This document shows, one piece after another, positions 1-11,799 of a DNA stretch of 64,000 nt. Made by a program: the position numbers and the translations under genes. Position 1 is the first letter of the stretch; each line of letters begins with the position of its first letter. Source of the DNA: Owenia fusiformis (taxonomy: Eukaryota; Annelida; Polychaeta; Sabellida; Oweniidae); the NCBI GenBank assembly GCA_903813345.2, contig CAIIXF020000001.1:42251366-42315365 (forward strand), given 5' to 3'. The notes under the pieces are model-generated. The model was not told the DNA's origin. It saw only the letters and a list, made by a program, of their open reading frames with translations, and ran no database searches.

Positions 1-700
1 CCTCTTCTCTTCTTACATCATAGATTGCCATGGAATTTGCTATAGGGTACTTTCGATTTGGAATTGGTGGAATCGACGGACGAATCAAATTCGTAATAAA
101 AACACGTGATTTAAACGTCACTTCTCAAAAAAGATTTCTCAACGAACTGCATTAGCAACGAACAATTTCTGATCGCGAACGACCAATTGGCAAAGTCCTA
201 GGTTTTCACTTATTTCTAACAGTTCCTACGAATCATTATATATTTTTCGTACGAATGAATTCTTATAACATTAGAAATAAACATCTAATAAAATATGGTG
301 AATTTAATCTGTAGGAAACACGAATAAATATTTTTTTTAAAGTACGGTAACTTTTTATGAAGAGTAAACTTCCCGGGAATTTTTAAATTGTATGGGAAGC
401 CCGGCCCCCTCGATCAGCAGGATTGGCACGGAAAATCAGTGCAACTAAAACACAGGCAGTTTTTTAGATGCGATGTGTATCAGAAATTCAAAATGATATT
501 CTACTGTCCAGCGTATTCTCTCTGTTTATGTACTGTACATACGTGCGTCGTGCAAATCGTATCATATCATCACCTTCAACTTTACACTCGAGATGATATA
601 CAATATTATAGCACGTATATAGCATTTTGTCACGACTAAATTTATGCCATAATTTAAATGCATATGACATCCAAGGCAAAAAATACTTAATAATAGTACA
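1..700. other. No recognisable feature
   Basis: AT-rich sequence. The open frames here are short, overlap on both strands and resemble no family I know. I see no RNA gene or clear repeat apart from a 15-base motif at about 701-715 that recurs in the foldback at 925-1094. Confidence 0.5.
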
Positions 701-725
701 ATAACGTCATTTCTAAGGGCGATAT

Positions 726-774
726 AGTGAAATATTGGACCAAGGGCCGAAGGCCCAAGGTCCAATATTTCACT
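726..774. repeat. Near-perfect hairpin (23-bp arms)
   Basis: The two 23-base arms are complementary except for a central AA/TT pair and are separated by three bases. The motif AATAACGTCATTTCT just upstream also occurs at the ends of the foldback at 925-1094, so both probably belong to one MITE family. No coding content. Confidence 0.75.
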
Positions 775-924
775 AGTTTATATATAATTTGATTAGAAGG
801 CTGCTAAATAACGATTAAAAAATGGTATTTATGACGAGCTATATCATGTACAGAAAGTAGTGCATATTACTGCACAATGTGATTGTAATCATGGGATAAA
901 CCCAATATCACATAATTTCTCGCC

Positions 925-1094
925 TAATAATACTAATAACGTCATTTCTGCGAGCAATATATACAGAATAACTCATTCGCTTCACTCACTCGTGTTGATA
1001 TTTGATATCAACTCGGCGATAAAAATGATATCACTCAAAATGATGTGATATTCTGTATATATTGCTCGCAGAAATGACGTTATTAGTATTATTA
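925..1094. mobile_element. Foldback/MITE, perfect 46-bp arms
   Basis: Positions 925-970 and 1049-1094 are exact reverse complements over 46 bases, around a 78-bp loop that itself contains a smaller palindrome (GTTGAT...ATCAAC). A perfect inverted repeat in otherwise decayed AT-rich DNA points to a recent non-autonomous element or to gene conversion between the arms. A short open frame across it simply reads the palindrome. Confidence 0.8.
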
Positions 1095-1171
1095 CCACCG
1101 TTAACGACCAGGACTGAAACAGCAAGAAAATCTTAAGCATTGAACGATATCTAATTTCCCGGGGAAAATTG

Positions 1172-1208
1172 CCGGTCCAGAATATATTCTAGACCGGTCC
1201 ATATGGAC
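1172..1208. repeat. Two adjacent short palindromes
   Basis: CCGGTCCAGAATATATTC runs into its own complement ending GACCGG. It is followed at once by GGTCCATATGGACC, a perfect 14-base palindrome. They sit just before the dispersed repeat at 1211-1312 and may be part of the same element. Confidence 0.55.
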
Positions 1209-1210
1209 CA

Positions 1211-1312
1211 CCACTATGACGTCACACATTTCTCAGGTCGATATAGTAAAATAAACGCCTTCTAAACTAGCACTAAAACCCCTAGAACTGGCCCGGCAAG
1301 GTGGTAATAATA
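1211..1312. repeat. Dispersed repeat, copy 1 of 2
   Basis: A ~100-bp segment starting CCACTATGACGTCACA and ending GGTGGTAATAATA matches 47302-47397 in the same orientation, with scattered substitutions and small indels. Both copies carry the CRE-like palindrome TGACGTCA. Probably a MITE end. Confidence 0.7.
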
Positions 1313-1576
1313 CCGATTCACATTTTATACATCCACTCCTTCACTGAAAATAGTCGTCGAGGTACATTAAATCCCCAACCAAAATATAGTTGAAATTGAT
1401 TGTCTACTTTATGCAAGTCATTATAATGGAGCTAAACGTATCCATGATGCCAGGTAGGGATTGGGGGTATTAAGCAATTCATTAGTTGGATCATTGTATG
1501 CCTTACATTTACATTGTCACGTGAACAAGGAATGGTCCAAATACCACTGGGTACTTATAATTGGAATGTTATTAAA

Positions 1577-1635
1577 ACCCTTCGACCTTCGACCTGCACC
1601 TTCGACCTGCACCTTCGACCTTCACCTTCGACCGA
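1577..1635. repeat. ~12-bp minisatellite
   Basis: About five copies of a unit like CTTCGACCTGCA. The overlapping open frames on both strands are produced by the repeat. Confidence 0.75.
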
Positions 1636-1764
1636 CAGGGTGTCAAAAAAGAAAATAATATAGAAGCTATTTTTGCCGATCTCAGTCCACGAACCGGGAC
1701 CACGAGAGTCATATTTTCTTTCGAAACTATATAATATTTCCATTCAAGGATTTCCATATACTGC

Positions 1765-2015
1765 CCTGTCACGCATTTGCTTGAAAAATAGAAATCACGC
1801 ATCAATTTAGCGTGTATGATCAAATATCATGCAAATCACGCATTTTGTTGATATTTTTAAAAATCTTTTTTGTGAAATGCCGACACGGTAAAAACCGAAC
1901 GGCGAAGAAAAGCGAACGCATTCCGGTCTTTGCACGCGATTGCCGTTTATGTCACGCATTTGGTACAAAATATTTGTATATATCACGCATTTGTTTCAAA
2001 AATGCCCCCCCCCCC
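1765..2015. repeat. Recurrent TCACGCAT motif and poly-C
   Basis: The motif TCACGCAT(TT) occurs five times between about 1769 and 1990, irregularly spaced. A run of 11 C at 2005-2015 follows. Probably a decayed repeat; no coding support. Confidence 0.4.
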
Positions 2016-2337
2016 GTTGACGGATTTGAACAGCGAGCGTTAGCGAGCTGGAAAATATTTTTTTCAAAATCTGCCAGGTGTTCACTGAAGCCCTGACTGA
2101 AGCTGTCCAAAGTTGGAAGGAAGGTGTTCAACATTTGGAAGTCACTCATGTTAGCATATAAGTCATATAATTGTAAACACGTATATAAGTAGGCCTATTA
2201 GGAAATACGTTAGAAACATTCACTCAAGTCCATGTCTCAGACGTGACTAGCAGGCCCGCAGCCAGGATTTACCACATATTGGCTATACTGTATGGGGACG
2301 TACCGCTAAAGTGGGTCACTTTTTCACCGGAAAATCC

Positions 2338-2575
2338 CTAGATGTGGGTCCCATTTTGAAGAAAATTCCAGACATAGTTTAGATAATTCCAGCCTGTTTG
2401 ATGAAATACTGCTGAACTGAGAAACTTTGTCATTTCCAGGCAAAGTTTTAGAATATTTCAGCCCGATTGAAGAATTACTGCTGGATCGAGAAACTTTGTC
2501 ATTACCAGACTTAGTTTGCATTATTCCAGCCTGATTGAGAAGGAGTGCCAGAAACTTTGTATTTTCAGGTGTTAT
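2338..2575. repeat. Divergent flank of satellite array
   Basis: Degenerate copies of the 68-bp monomer that dominates 2858-4556, recognised by ATTCCAGCCTG and GAGAAACTTTGTCATT. Their greater divergence fits the edge of a satellite array. Confidence 0.75.
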
Positions 2576-2584
2576 TAAGCAACT

Positions 2585-2850
2585 TATGTTTTTTCTATTG
2601 TTAACTTGAGAAACTTTGCCATTTTTGAGATCAAGAAACTTATGATTTTTCTATTGTTAACTTGAGAAACTTTGCCATTTTTCGAAATCAAGAAACTTTG
2701 AGAAACTTTGCCATTTTCGAGATCAAGAAACTTATGTTTTTCTATTGTTAACTTGAGAAACTTTGCCATTTTTTGAGATCGAGAAACTCACATTATTCTT
2801 TTCATAATTTAGTTAACTTGAGGAACTTAGCCATTTTTTAGATCGATTAT
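2585..2850. repeat. ~58-bp tandem repeat
   Basis: About four copies of a ~58-bp unit containing CTATTGTTAACTTGAGAAAC followed by TTTGCCATTTT. It shares the GAAACTTTG-CCATTT core with the satellite on either side, so it looks like a locally amplified variant. Confidence 0.8.
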
Positions 2851-2857
2851 TTTTCAT

Positions 2858-4556
2858 CAATTTGTTGACCGAAGAAATACTGCTGGACTGGGGAACTTTG
2901 TCACTTCCAGACATAGTCTATACAACTCCAGCCTGTTTGAAGAGCTTTGCTGGATTGAGAATCTCTGTCATTTCCCGACATAGTTTATACAATATTCCAG
3001 CCTGACTGAAAAAATACTGCTGGACTGAGGACCTTTGCCATTTCCAGACAAAGTTCATAATATTCCTGCCTGATTGAGGAACTTTGCTGGATCGAGAAAC
3101 TCTGTCTTTTCCCGACATAGTTTATACAAGATTCCAGCCTGACTGAAGAAATACTGCTGGACTGAGGAACTTTGCCATATCCAGACAAAGTTCGTAATAT
3201 TCCAGCCTGATTGAAGAATTATGCTGGATTGAGAAACTCTGTCATTTCCCGACATAGTTATACAAGATTCCAGCCTGACTGAAGAAATACTGCTGGACTT
3301 AGGAACTTTGCCATTTCCAGACAAAGTTCATAATATTCCAGCCTGATTGAGGAACTTTGCTGGATTGAGAAACTCTGTCATTTCCCGACATAGTTTATAC
3401 AATATTCAAGCCTGACTGAAGAAATACTGCTGGACTGAGGAACTTTGTCACTTCCAGACATAGTCTATACAACTCCAGCCTGTTTGAAGAATTTTGCTGG
3501 ATATACAATATTCCAGCCTGACTGAAGAAATACTGCTGGACTGAGCTGAGGAACTAAGCCATTTCTAGACAAAGTCACAATATTCCAGCCTGTTTGAAGA
3601 ACTGCTGGATTGAGAAACTCTGTCATTTCCCGATATAGTTTATACAACATTCCAGCCTGACTGAAGAAATACTGCTGGACTGAGGAACTTTGCCATTTCC
3701 AGACAAAGTTCATAATATTCCAGCCTGATTGAGGAACTTTGCTGGATTGAGAAACTCTGTCATTTCCCGACATAGTTTATACAATATTCCAGCCTGGCTA
3801 AAGAAATACTGCTGGACTGAGGAACTTTGTCACTTCCAGACATAGTCTATACAACTCCAGCCTGTTTGAAGAATTTCGCTAGATTGAGAAACTCTGTCAT
3901 TTCCCGACATAGTTTATACAAGATTCCAGCCTGACTGAAGAAATACTGCTGGACTGAGGAACTTTGCCATTTCCAGACAAAGTCCATACTATTCCAGCCT
4001 GATTGAAGAGCTTTGCTGGATAAACAATATTCCAGCTTGACTGAAGTAATACTGCTGGACTGAGGACTTTGCCATTTCCAGACAAAGTCCATACTATTCC
4101 AGCCTGATTGAAGAGCTTTGCTGGATATACAATATTCCAGCTTGACTGAAGTAATACTGCTGGCCATTTCCAGACAAAGTTCATAATATTCCAGCCTGAT
4201 TGAGGAACTTTGCTGGATTGAGAAACTCTGTCATTTCCCGACATAGTTTATACAATATTCCAGCCTGGCTGAAGAAATACTGCTGGACTGAGGAACTTTG
4301 TCACTTCCAGACATAGTCTATACAACTCCAGCCTGTTTGAAAAATTTTGCTGGATTGAGAAACTCTATCATTTCCAGACATAGTTTATACAAGATTCCAG
4401 CCTGACTGAAGAAATACTGCTGGATTGAGGAACTTTGCCATTTCCAGACAAAGTTCATAATATTCCAGCCTGATTGAGGAACTTTGCTAGATTGAGAAAC
4501 TCTGTCATTTCCCGACATAGTTTATGCAAGATTCCAGCCTGACTGAAGAAATACTG
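2858..4556. repeat. Dimeric satellite (~68-bp monomers, ~137-bp unit)
   Basis: Two related monomers alternate. One reads GAAGAAATACTGCTGGACTG ... CCATTTCCAGACAAAG, the other GAGGAACTTTGCTGGATTGA ... CATTTCCCGACATAG. Both end in ATTCCAGCCTGA. Together they form a ~137-bp higher-order unit repeated about a dozen times, with local deletions near 3500 and 4020-4170. The long minus-strand open frames of 66-115 codons follow the repeat and shift frame at each deletion, so they are not genes. Confidence 0.9.
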
Positions 4557-4559
4557 TTA

Positions 4560-5810
4560 TCATTTTCTTCCTAAAATATGATTGTATCCAGCGGTAAGGT
4601 CAAAGAACAAACAGCCATCAGAAAACTTGATGATAGCCACAAGTAACGTCGAGGAAGAATTTCAAGGCGTTCAATTGCATATGACTCTAATTGATTATTA
4701 GACATGCCCTTGGAATATATGAACATTCCAATACCTCTGTAACATTTAGATATAAATCTTACCTATTTGTTATTGTAGTATGTTTTGTAAAACATGAGCA
4801 ATAATTTGTTGTCAGACCCCTTGCGATTATATGGAAAAATTCTGGTAATAAAATGTTTTAAATGGTAAGAAAACTAATATGTTCCCAATCATAAATTACC
4901 TAAATATTCCACATAATTTTGTTGAATCGGCTTGGCTCATATTTGAAAAATCAAACAAAATCTGAAAAACACACTTGCATAATTACACTAATTAAACACC
5001 GACATCTACGGTAAAATTAAACAGTATATTTTTAAATTATGATAATTTATTTTTGTTCGTATGCTTAGAATAACGGTCTGTGTCTTATAAAATGTATAAC
5101 AGTTCGAATCAAAATATTTATGTTTTTTGACCCCTTGTGATGAAAGACATTTTTCGACCCGAAAGCCGGAAGTTTTTCAGCAAATGGTATTTTAAAAGAA
5201 TCAAGACATGTACACTTTCATAAATAGTGCTTCAAATGTTGCTGCACTATATTGTGCTACGGATACTTCATATTCGGAAATCATACCATGGACTACATAT
5301 TACCATGGACTTTCTTCAGGTCCGTGATATTACTTACCCATATTTGGGTCAGCAATTTCTTAAACAACACCAAGTGCACCTTCGTCCTAGTCCTGTATTC
5401 CTACAATGAACAGAATGTGAAGTCTGTAATATGATGATGGCACATGATCGACGGCATTCAAAATGAAACAGAAAAATCGTTATTATATACACTCAGTGTG
5501 AAGCTAATATAAGGTTATTGTTTGTATGTTATTCACCCTTTCACAAAGTAAACAAAATCGATAATTTCCGGCGCGCTGATTGGTTGTAATACAGCCAGCA
5601 AAGGAATATTTTGAATTGACTGCAATAAAAAGGATTATATTTGCGCAATGCACTAATTATTTTTTAATCAAATATGAAATATGGACGGAGCACTTTCATT
5701 CCGAATCTTATGTGATTTAATTTAATCATTTTTTGACATAACTATTGTTTATTAAGACTTCTCAGATCAGCCTCATATACATATACCCGGGCTCACATGT
5801 CTCGTGCAAT
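4560..5810. other. No recognisable feature
   Basis: AT-rich unique-looking sequence. Only short random open frames are present. Confidence 0.5.
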
Positions 5811-5811
5811 T

Positions 5812-6010
5812 GTAAAGGGGGGGGGGGGGGGGGGGGTGTATAGGGGGTCTTGGAAATCCATATACAATATTTTTTAGCTCTCTTATACCATATACAATAT
5901 TTTTTCACCCCTTTTATACCATATACAATATTTTTCACAGCTCTTATACCATATACGATATTTTACAAAAGTTCAGGTGAAATACAGTATACGATAATTT
6001 TGAAACTGCT
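5812..6010. repeat. Poly-G tract and 31-bp minisatellite
   Basis: Twenty G at 5817-5836 lead into TGTATAGGGGG, then three to four copies of a ~31-bp unit with TATACCATATACAATATTTT. A matching array at 8055-8215 ends in CCTATACACCCCCCCC, the complement of the GGGGTGTATAGG here. The pair could be the ends of one element of about 2.4 kb. Confidence 0.7.
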
Positions 6011-6974
6011 GTTGATTAAAGTTTGGATATTTATAAGGAAATAATATAAGGAGAGAATCCATGTATTACACTAAGTGTATTACTATGAGGCAAATAGACT
6101 GCACAATGATTTTACTGATTACATTATGAATAAGACATCATTCGGGTACATCCTCATATTCAGAAATTCTGTGACCAAACTATTTTCCGGTAAACAAGTT
6201 GATTTAAAACATATTTATGGTATAAGATTCATGTCTTCTCTTTAGTGATTTCACAACCTACTTTGACCATGAGCTTTCAACTCTTGAAAGCTCATGCTTT
6301 GACCAAAACACTAACTTAACATTTCTGCAACTGGCTAAAGCCACTGCCATAAAGATATTCAAAATCAGCACAAAACTTCATCATTGGAATGGATGGAACC
6401 CACCACCCAGTGTACCTCTTTGTTATGACTTACTTTTCCACGACTTATTTTGATGTCAATGTGATCCATCATACATAGTGAGCCAGGGAAAAAATTCCTT
6501 GAAAGATAATTGATGCAAAATTGAGAATGTGGAATAAAAGATTCATCATGCGTTCTTTGAAAATAAAGTTTGAGGAAAATATGTTCACTAACACTATCAG
6601 GTAGATAGTGAAGATTCACAATGCACAATAATTTTGTAAAGCAGTCACCTCGAACATTTTAAGTATTGAAAACAGTTTTGGAAACAAAGGACTTCACAAA
6701 CTTCCATTTAGATAATTCATTCATTTTTGATTGGACTCGAGTCTGGAAACTCGAGTTTGAAATAAAGGCAAAATGAGACTCGATTGTTTGAATATTTGAA
6801 ACAGAGACACTTAGGGGTTTCAGATAAGGCAGCCTAAAGTCAAACAAAATTGTGCCAAAATTAAGCAAATTTCCATAAAGATCAAAACCACTTGTTTCAT
6901 GAATGATTTCAAGACAAAGATGTATTGATGAGAATGAAAACTACTCTTCATGTATGTAACTAGAAGTAACTTTC

Positions 6975-7625
6975 TTTTAAAGGACCACAGACGGTATCCA
7001 GGTATCGCAACAGATTTCAGATAGTCATAATGTTGGATTTTGGCTATTTCCTGAGGATTTGAACAGGTGCATATGTTAGGCCAATGCATTAACTCCAGGA
7101 CAAGCATCAAAGAGATGCTAAAATAATTTGGACTTTGAGACAGGGACGGTGGAAACACCCCACAAACTTTTTTTGTCTTGATTTCCAGCCCTTTCCACAC
7201 CTGTTTTTCAATATTTGTTGCATTGTTTTGAGACATGGTTAACGTATTTAAAGGAAAATATGATTTATGCAGGGGTTTTAAAGATATCAATTTTGGGTGA
7301 CCAAAAATTAAGCTGAAAGCAATGGATCACATGAGTTTTCCCTATGGGAAAATAACATTATTATCTCAAAATGCAACATATTCATGTATCAAACATTGAA
7401 AAAACATGTGTGGAAAGGGATGACAATCGGGACAACATTTCGTTTGTGGGGTGTTTGCACCTTCCCTGTCTCAAAGTCCAAATTATTTTATCACCTCTAT
7501 GAGTGCTTGATCTGGAGTTAATGCATTGGCCTACCATATGCACCTGTTCAAATCCCCAATAGCCAAAATCCAACATATGACAGTTTGAAATCTGTTTCGA
7601 TACCTTCAGTGGTCCTTTCTTTGAT
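6975..7625. repeat. Large inverted repeat (~220-bp arms)
   Basis: 6975-7210 and 7400-7625 are imperfect reverse complements. Shared markers include TTTGGACTTTGAGACAGGGA and TGAACAGGTGCATATG, with their complements. A third partial copy lies at about 40785-40932. The 156-codon minus-strand frame at 6820-7290 runs across one arm and looks like a product of the repeat. Confidence 0.75.
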
Positions 7626-8054
7626 TAGTATTACGACCAAATAAACACCTTTTGCCATATTAGCGTATCTAGTTATGTTTGTATTAAAACATACACTGTA
7701 TGAACACTTTATACTCAAATATTTTAATGATTTATCCCACAAACCTTGAAACACGAGTAGCCATAGTCACCATATTTTTCATCAAAGTTGAGAAGAGACA
7801 ATGACATTTGGCTTTCTTATTCGAGACTGTATTGAACACCTCCTGTGAAAAAGGGCACAAAACTCTTAGTTTGAGAGTGATTTTCTCAAAACGTATTGAT
7901 CAACCTGGAATGTGGAACCAATTAGGGAGACTACTTTTCCATGTTTTTCCAATACGGTTACAGTAAGCCAGTCAGCACAGTTGGGAATATTAGGGTACAA
8001 TTTTTTCATAATTGGCCTTAAATTCTTTTTAAACATATATTTATTCTACTGGTG

Positions 8055-8220
8055 CCTTGAGATACCATATACCATATATTTTCTCTTATACCATATACCA
8101 TATTTTTTACACTGCTTATACCATATACGATAAATTTTGCCCCCTCTTATACAATATACAATAAATTTTCACCCTCTTATACGATATACAATATCCCTAT
8201 ACACCCCCCCCTGTAAACAA
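8055..8220. repeat. 31-bp minisatellite, second array
   Basis: Five units of CTTATACCATATACNATA-type repeats, same orientation as the array at 5850-6000, ending in CCTATACACCCCCCCC. Between the two arrays there is no recognisable coding sequence. Confidence 0.75.
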
Positions 8221-8454
8221 AAACTCGGTTAAATTATCTTATAGTTGTCATACAATATCCTGTTAAATGGTTATTATGTCGTAGTAAGAAGTGTCGCGAC
8301 CCTCGTGTGGTAGCGTGGTTTGAGGGTCGTAAACAGAATACAGTCTAAGAGTGAATAGTTTGATTTTATGTTTTCATTGACTTAGTTTTGGGTTGAAAAG
8401 TTGAAATGTATATTCCCTATTTAATTGAACAGCATCTGCGTTCACAGCATCATT

Positions 8455-8605
8455 ACAAAATGGGATAAAGTGGGGATAAATATCATAGGGGATAAAATGG
8501 GATAATTTTTGCGATGAAAATTTAGGTGATAAATTAGGGATAAATTCTGGGATAAAAATAATTGGGATGAAGTGGGACAATTTCGGGATAACAGTTACGG
8601 GATAA
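8455..8605. repeat. GGGATAA-rich degenerate repeat
   Basis: About ten GGGATAA motifs at irregular spacing of roughly 12-20 bases. The complement (TTATCCC) explains the proline- and isoleucine-rich minus-strand open frame. Confidence 0.6.
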
Positions 8606-8609
8606 CAAT

Positions 8610-10800
8610 ATCTAAATATGGACTAAGTAAGAGATGTCAGTGTTCAATGTAAGTTCTATATTTCATTAAAGCAAATGGCAACAAACTCAAGATTCTTCAT
8701 ATGCCCAGTGATGAGTTGTATTTAATAAGTGAAAAGTTAGGACGTGAGTATAACCAGCTGGAAGTCAAGTTTTAGCTTAGGGCTACAATGGACTTCAAGC
8801 TGTATGCAAAGCTCACTGTTCACAATTAAAGTGGGAAATTTTGTAATGCATAAAGTAGGGCTTTTTTAAATCAGGAGTCTGTGAAACTCATCAGGGGATA
8901 ATATTACTAATTCACCATGTAAACACACAAATAACAAAAAAGTGGAAGTAAATGGATTTTTATATAATGTATAAAAACGACTCTATTTCTATTACTATTC
9001 TACACAAACGTTACAAAATCAGTACAGTCAAATGGTATATCAAGTCCACAAATAGTCTCTAATACACAATGCACAAAACAGCACAGTCAGTGGAAGTTCA
9101 GTAAATCAATTTGCAATAAAGCAGAAAATGTGTTTCTTTCCAAAAATACAATCAACAGTTCAGTTATGTATGATCTCTAGGGGGGGGGGGGGGGGGTTGA
9201 AATCACCTTTCTATACTACTCACATGAAAAGTGGAATGTAGTTTTGCCCACAATCAGCAAACAAATGGTTGAAGTATTTAAGTATTCAAATTGAGTGAAA
9301 CACTGTGTAAATGCTTATGTTCTAACTGAATGATAAGTTGTTTAAAGGGCTTTAAAGATCTTTGATAATGGGTTTTCACATGGGCCAAAAGTGAAAAGGG
9401 TAGCTATAGGGTAAAATTATCAAGCGCAATGCAGATGGCAAGTAGGAACAGACAGTTATGCTATCAAAATGTACTTGAATTAATGTGATGCATTGTTCAG
9501 AAGTGACCCTGATGAAAAGGTTAAAATATAATCCAAATAACCAAGCAAGACCAACTTGTCGCCGTGACACTCGACTGCCGGCCTAAATTAAGCCGGGTTG
9601 AGTGCCCTGTTGACGCTGTCTCCCATTAGTTATAACAGATTTCAGGATTATTCCTCATTCAGTGTCAAATATAAATTCTGTATCTGTTCAATATTAACTA
9701 AGTTCAACTCCGTATACTAGTTAGAAAATTGCTATTTCAAATACCATTATTGTGCATCAATTAATTATAGGGAATGACCATTAACTGTAAATATGTGTAG
9801 GATAAAAGTGAAGCAAAGCCGGATAAGGGCTTGTCAATGGCTTCTTAATGCTAATGTGTAAGCTGAAATTTTAGCTTTCATTGACTTTTTGGGGCTTTTG
9901 TATTCATTGACTAGGCAAGGGGTGGTGAAAGTGTCTAGACAGCATCTTATCCTAGGCTTAAAAGCTGATGAACTTGCTTCAATATTGACCTAGATTCTGC
10001 AAGTACTGTGTAAAGAATCAATGATCAGCTGTATGATTAAGGTCACAAAGAATGCTCGGGATCCCTTTTTAAAATACCCAGGTATGAACGTACAAATATA
10101 GAAGGGTGAGTTTTCTAATGGGTCAATAAAAGTAACATTGACGAATAGAATTAATACAAGTTCAAGTTGAATGTGGAGGGGGGGGGGTGTCGAAAAGATT
10201 ATTCAATGGAACCCTAGGAACATTGACTCTGGTTTAGAATAAGTTACATCGGTTCCTAATGACCTTAACTTAACATACACCTTGCCAAATGTTCATAAAC
10301 GATCCCCGGGACCTCCCGAATTTACAATAGTTCAAAACGTTCTCTCTAAGTTCAGGTTTATAAATCAAAACAGATATATAACATGAAAAATCATTCCAAG
10401 TTAAAGGATCTAGATTAGTGAATGATGTATCTATCATAAGTGTAACAACCGGGGGTCACACTCTCCTAGCCGTGACGTAATATAAAATTACTAGGTGTTA
10501 AAAATACTATGGTAGCGTATATATGGCCTAGGCTAGGGAGTGTGTTGGTTGTTATGAATTTTAACCTTACTGAATATCAAATTGTCCTACTCCATAAATG
10601 ATAGTACAAAAGAATATGATTTGATTATATATATTATGTAACTGTATTATAAAACTACTAAAATGATATGAAATATATACAATGATGAATATTTACAATA
10701 AGGTCTACAGAATTGTATCAGACATGTTGTTTCAAATAAGATACTGTAATAAATCCAAAAACGGTTGTCAATCTTATTCACAATGCACCAACTTGACCTT
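8610..10800. other. No gene seen; G-tracts and one hairpin
   Basis: Unique-looking AT-rich DNA with a 17-base G run at 9180-9196, a 10-base G run at 10178-10187, and an imperfect hairpin at 9567-9605 (ACTCGACTGCCGGC pairs with GCCGGGTTGAGT). No coding support. Confidence 0.5.
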
Positions 10801-10995
10801 ATACAGGGTGTCTCAAAGAAATGTACCCAAAACTATATCAATAGCACAGATAAACCAATCAATATTTTCAGACATTTTTGCATGGTCGTGTAGCCAAAAC
10901 ATGAAAGTTTTCTTCCCAATACACCATTTTTATTACAGTCTTGTCTTTTTGATGCCTTGACCCTTTACCTTTTACACCACATAATCGATGTAACC

Positions 10996-11112
10996 TCATA
11001 TTTCTATTACAGCCTGTATCCTTACTGCTACATTGTTCATCACATTTGATAATAATTCCAGTGGAATGTTTTGGATTTCTCTTTGGATGTTGCCCTTAAG
11101 TTGTTCTAGATC
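10996..11112 (-). pseudogene. Mariner transposase C-terminal fragment (left arm)
   Basis: Thirty-eight codons read DLEQLKGNIQREIQNIPLEL and continue to a stop. The pattern ELK-x-x-I-x-x-EI-x-x-IP-x-x-x-L-x-x-V is the usual end of mariner transposases. No catalytic DD(E/D) region is present. Confidence 0.75.
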
Positions 11113-11446
11113 TTTTTACTTGGAATGAGCATTAAAACACTCCTTCAAATAGCCACAGAGAAAGATGTCTGAGGATGACGATGGCAGAACAAACACAGAT
11201 AATCAGGTCAATTATCGGCAAATGATTCAGAAGTTACCTTCCAGAGTTAGGCAGGCTAGCCTGCAGACCAAATGATATCCAAATGAAAACACAGTGGTCT
11301 CAAATTGATACACACAACAAAGGCTACACTAGAATCCCAATCAATGCAGTTTCTTTAACCTCTGACCTCTCTGTATAAGGGGGCTATAAGACATTGTGAA
11401 GGCCTCCCTATTCACCATATTTGACCGCCCATAGTTTTTTCTCTGA

Positions 11447-11557
11447 GGCTATTTGAAGGACCATTTTTATGCTAAACCCGAGCTAAGAGACCTAGAACAA
11501 CTTAAGACCAGCATCCGAACAGAAATCAAAACATTCCACCAGAAATATCAAATGTGA
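11447..11557 (+). pseudogene. Mariner transposase C-terminal fragment (right arm)
   Basis: Thirty-six codons beginning GYLKDHFYAKPELRDLEQLK, matching the (L)WGYLKD...LEELK region of mariner transposases. It ends early relative to the left arm because of a frameshift after TEIKTF. The sequence just upstream is frameshifted. Confidence 0.75.
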
Positions 11558-11799
11558 TGAACAATGTACTAGTAAGGATGCAGACTGTCATCGAAATATG
11601 AGGTTACATTGAATATGTGGTGTAAAAGGTAAAGGGTTAAAGTACCAAAAAGGCAAAACTGAATTAAAAACTGTGTATAGGGGAAAAAACTTTCATCTTT
11701 TATCTACAAGACCATGCAAAAAGTGTCTGAAAATATTGATTGGTTTGTCTATGCTGTTGATATACTTTTGGGTACATTTTTTTGAGACACCCTATATAT

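Larger units (their letters stand above)
10802..11796. mobile_element. Mariner-derived foldback element
   Basis: The ends read TACAGGGTGTCTCAAA and, on the other strand, TATAGGGTGTCTCAAA, flanked by TA, as in Tc1/mariner elements. Inverted homology extends about 330 bp inward (10802-11140 against 11470-11796). Both arms carry the 3' end of a mariner-type transposase gene, each reading out toward its own terminus. So this is a 995-bp head-to-head copy of one transposon end, not a simple internal deletion. It cannot make transposase. Confidence 0.85.

Noticed and set aside
2918-4518. Long minus-strand open frames of 66-115 codons
   Set aside because: They translate satellite monomers (repeating QSGWNIMNFVWKWQ-like text) and change frame at each repeat deletion.
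2338-4556. CRISPR array
   Set aside because: Units are head-to-tail related monomers without unique spacers of constant length, and the surrounding DNA is animal-type.
6820-7290. 156-codon minus-strand open frame
   Set aside because: It runs across one arm of an inverted repeat that also occurs at 40785-40932, with no domain or motif.
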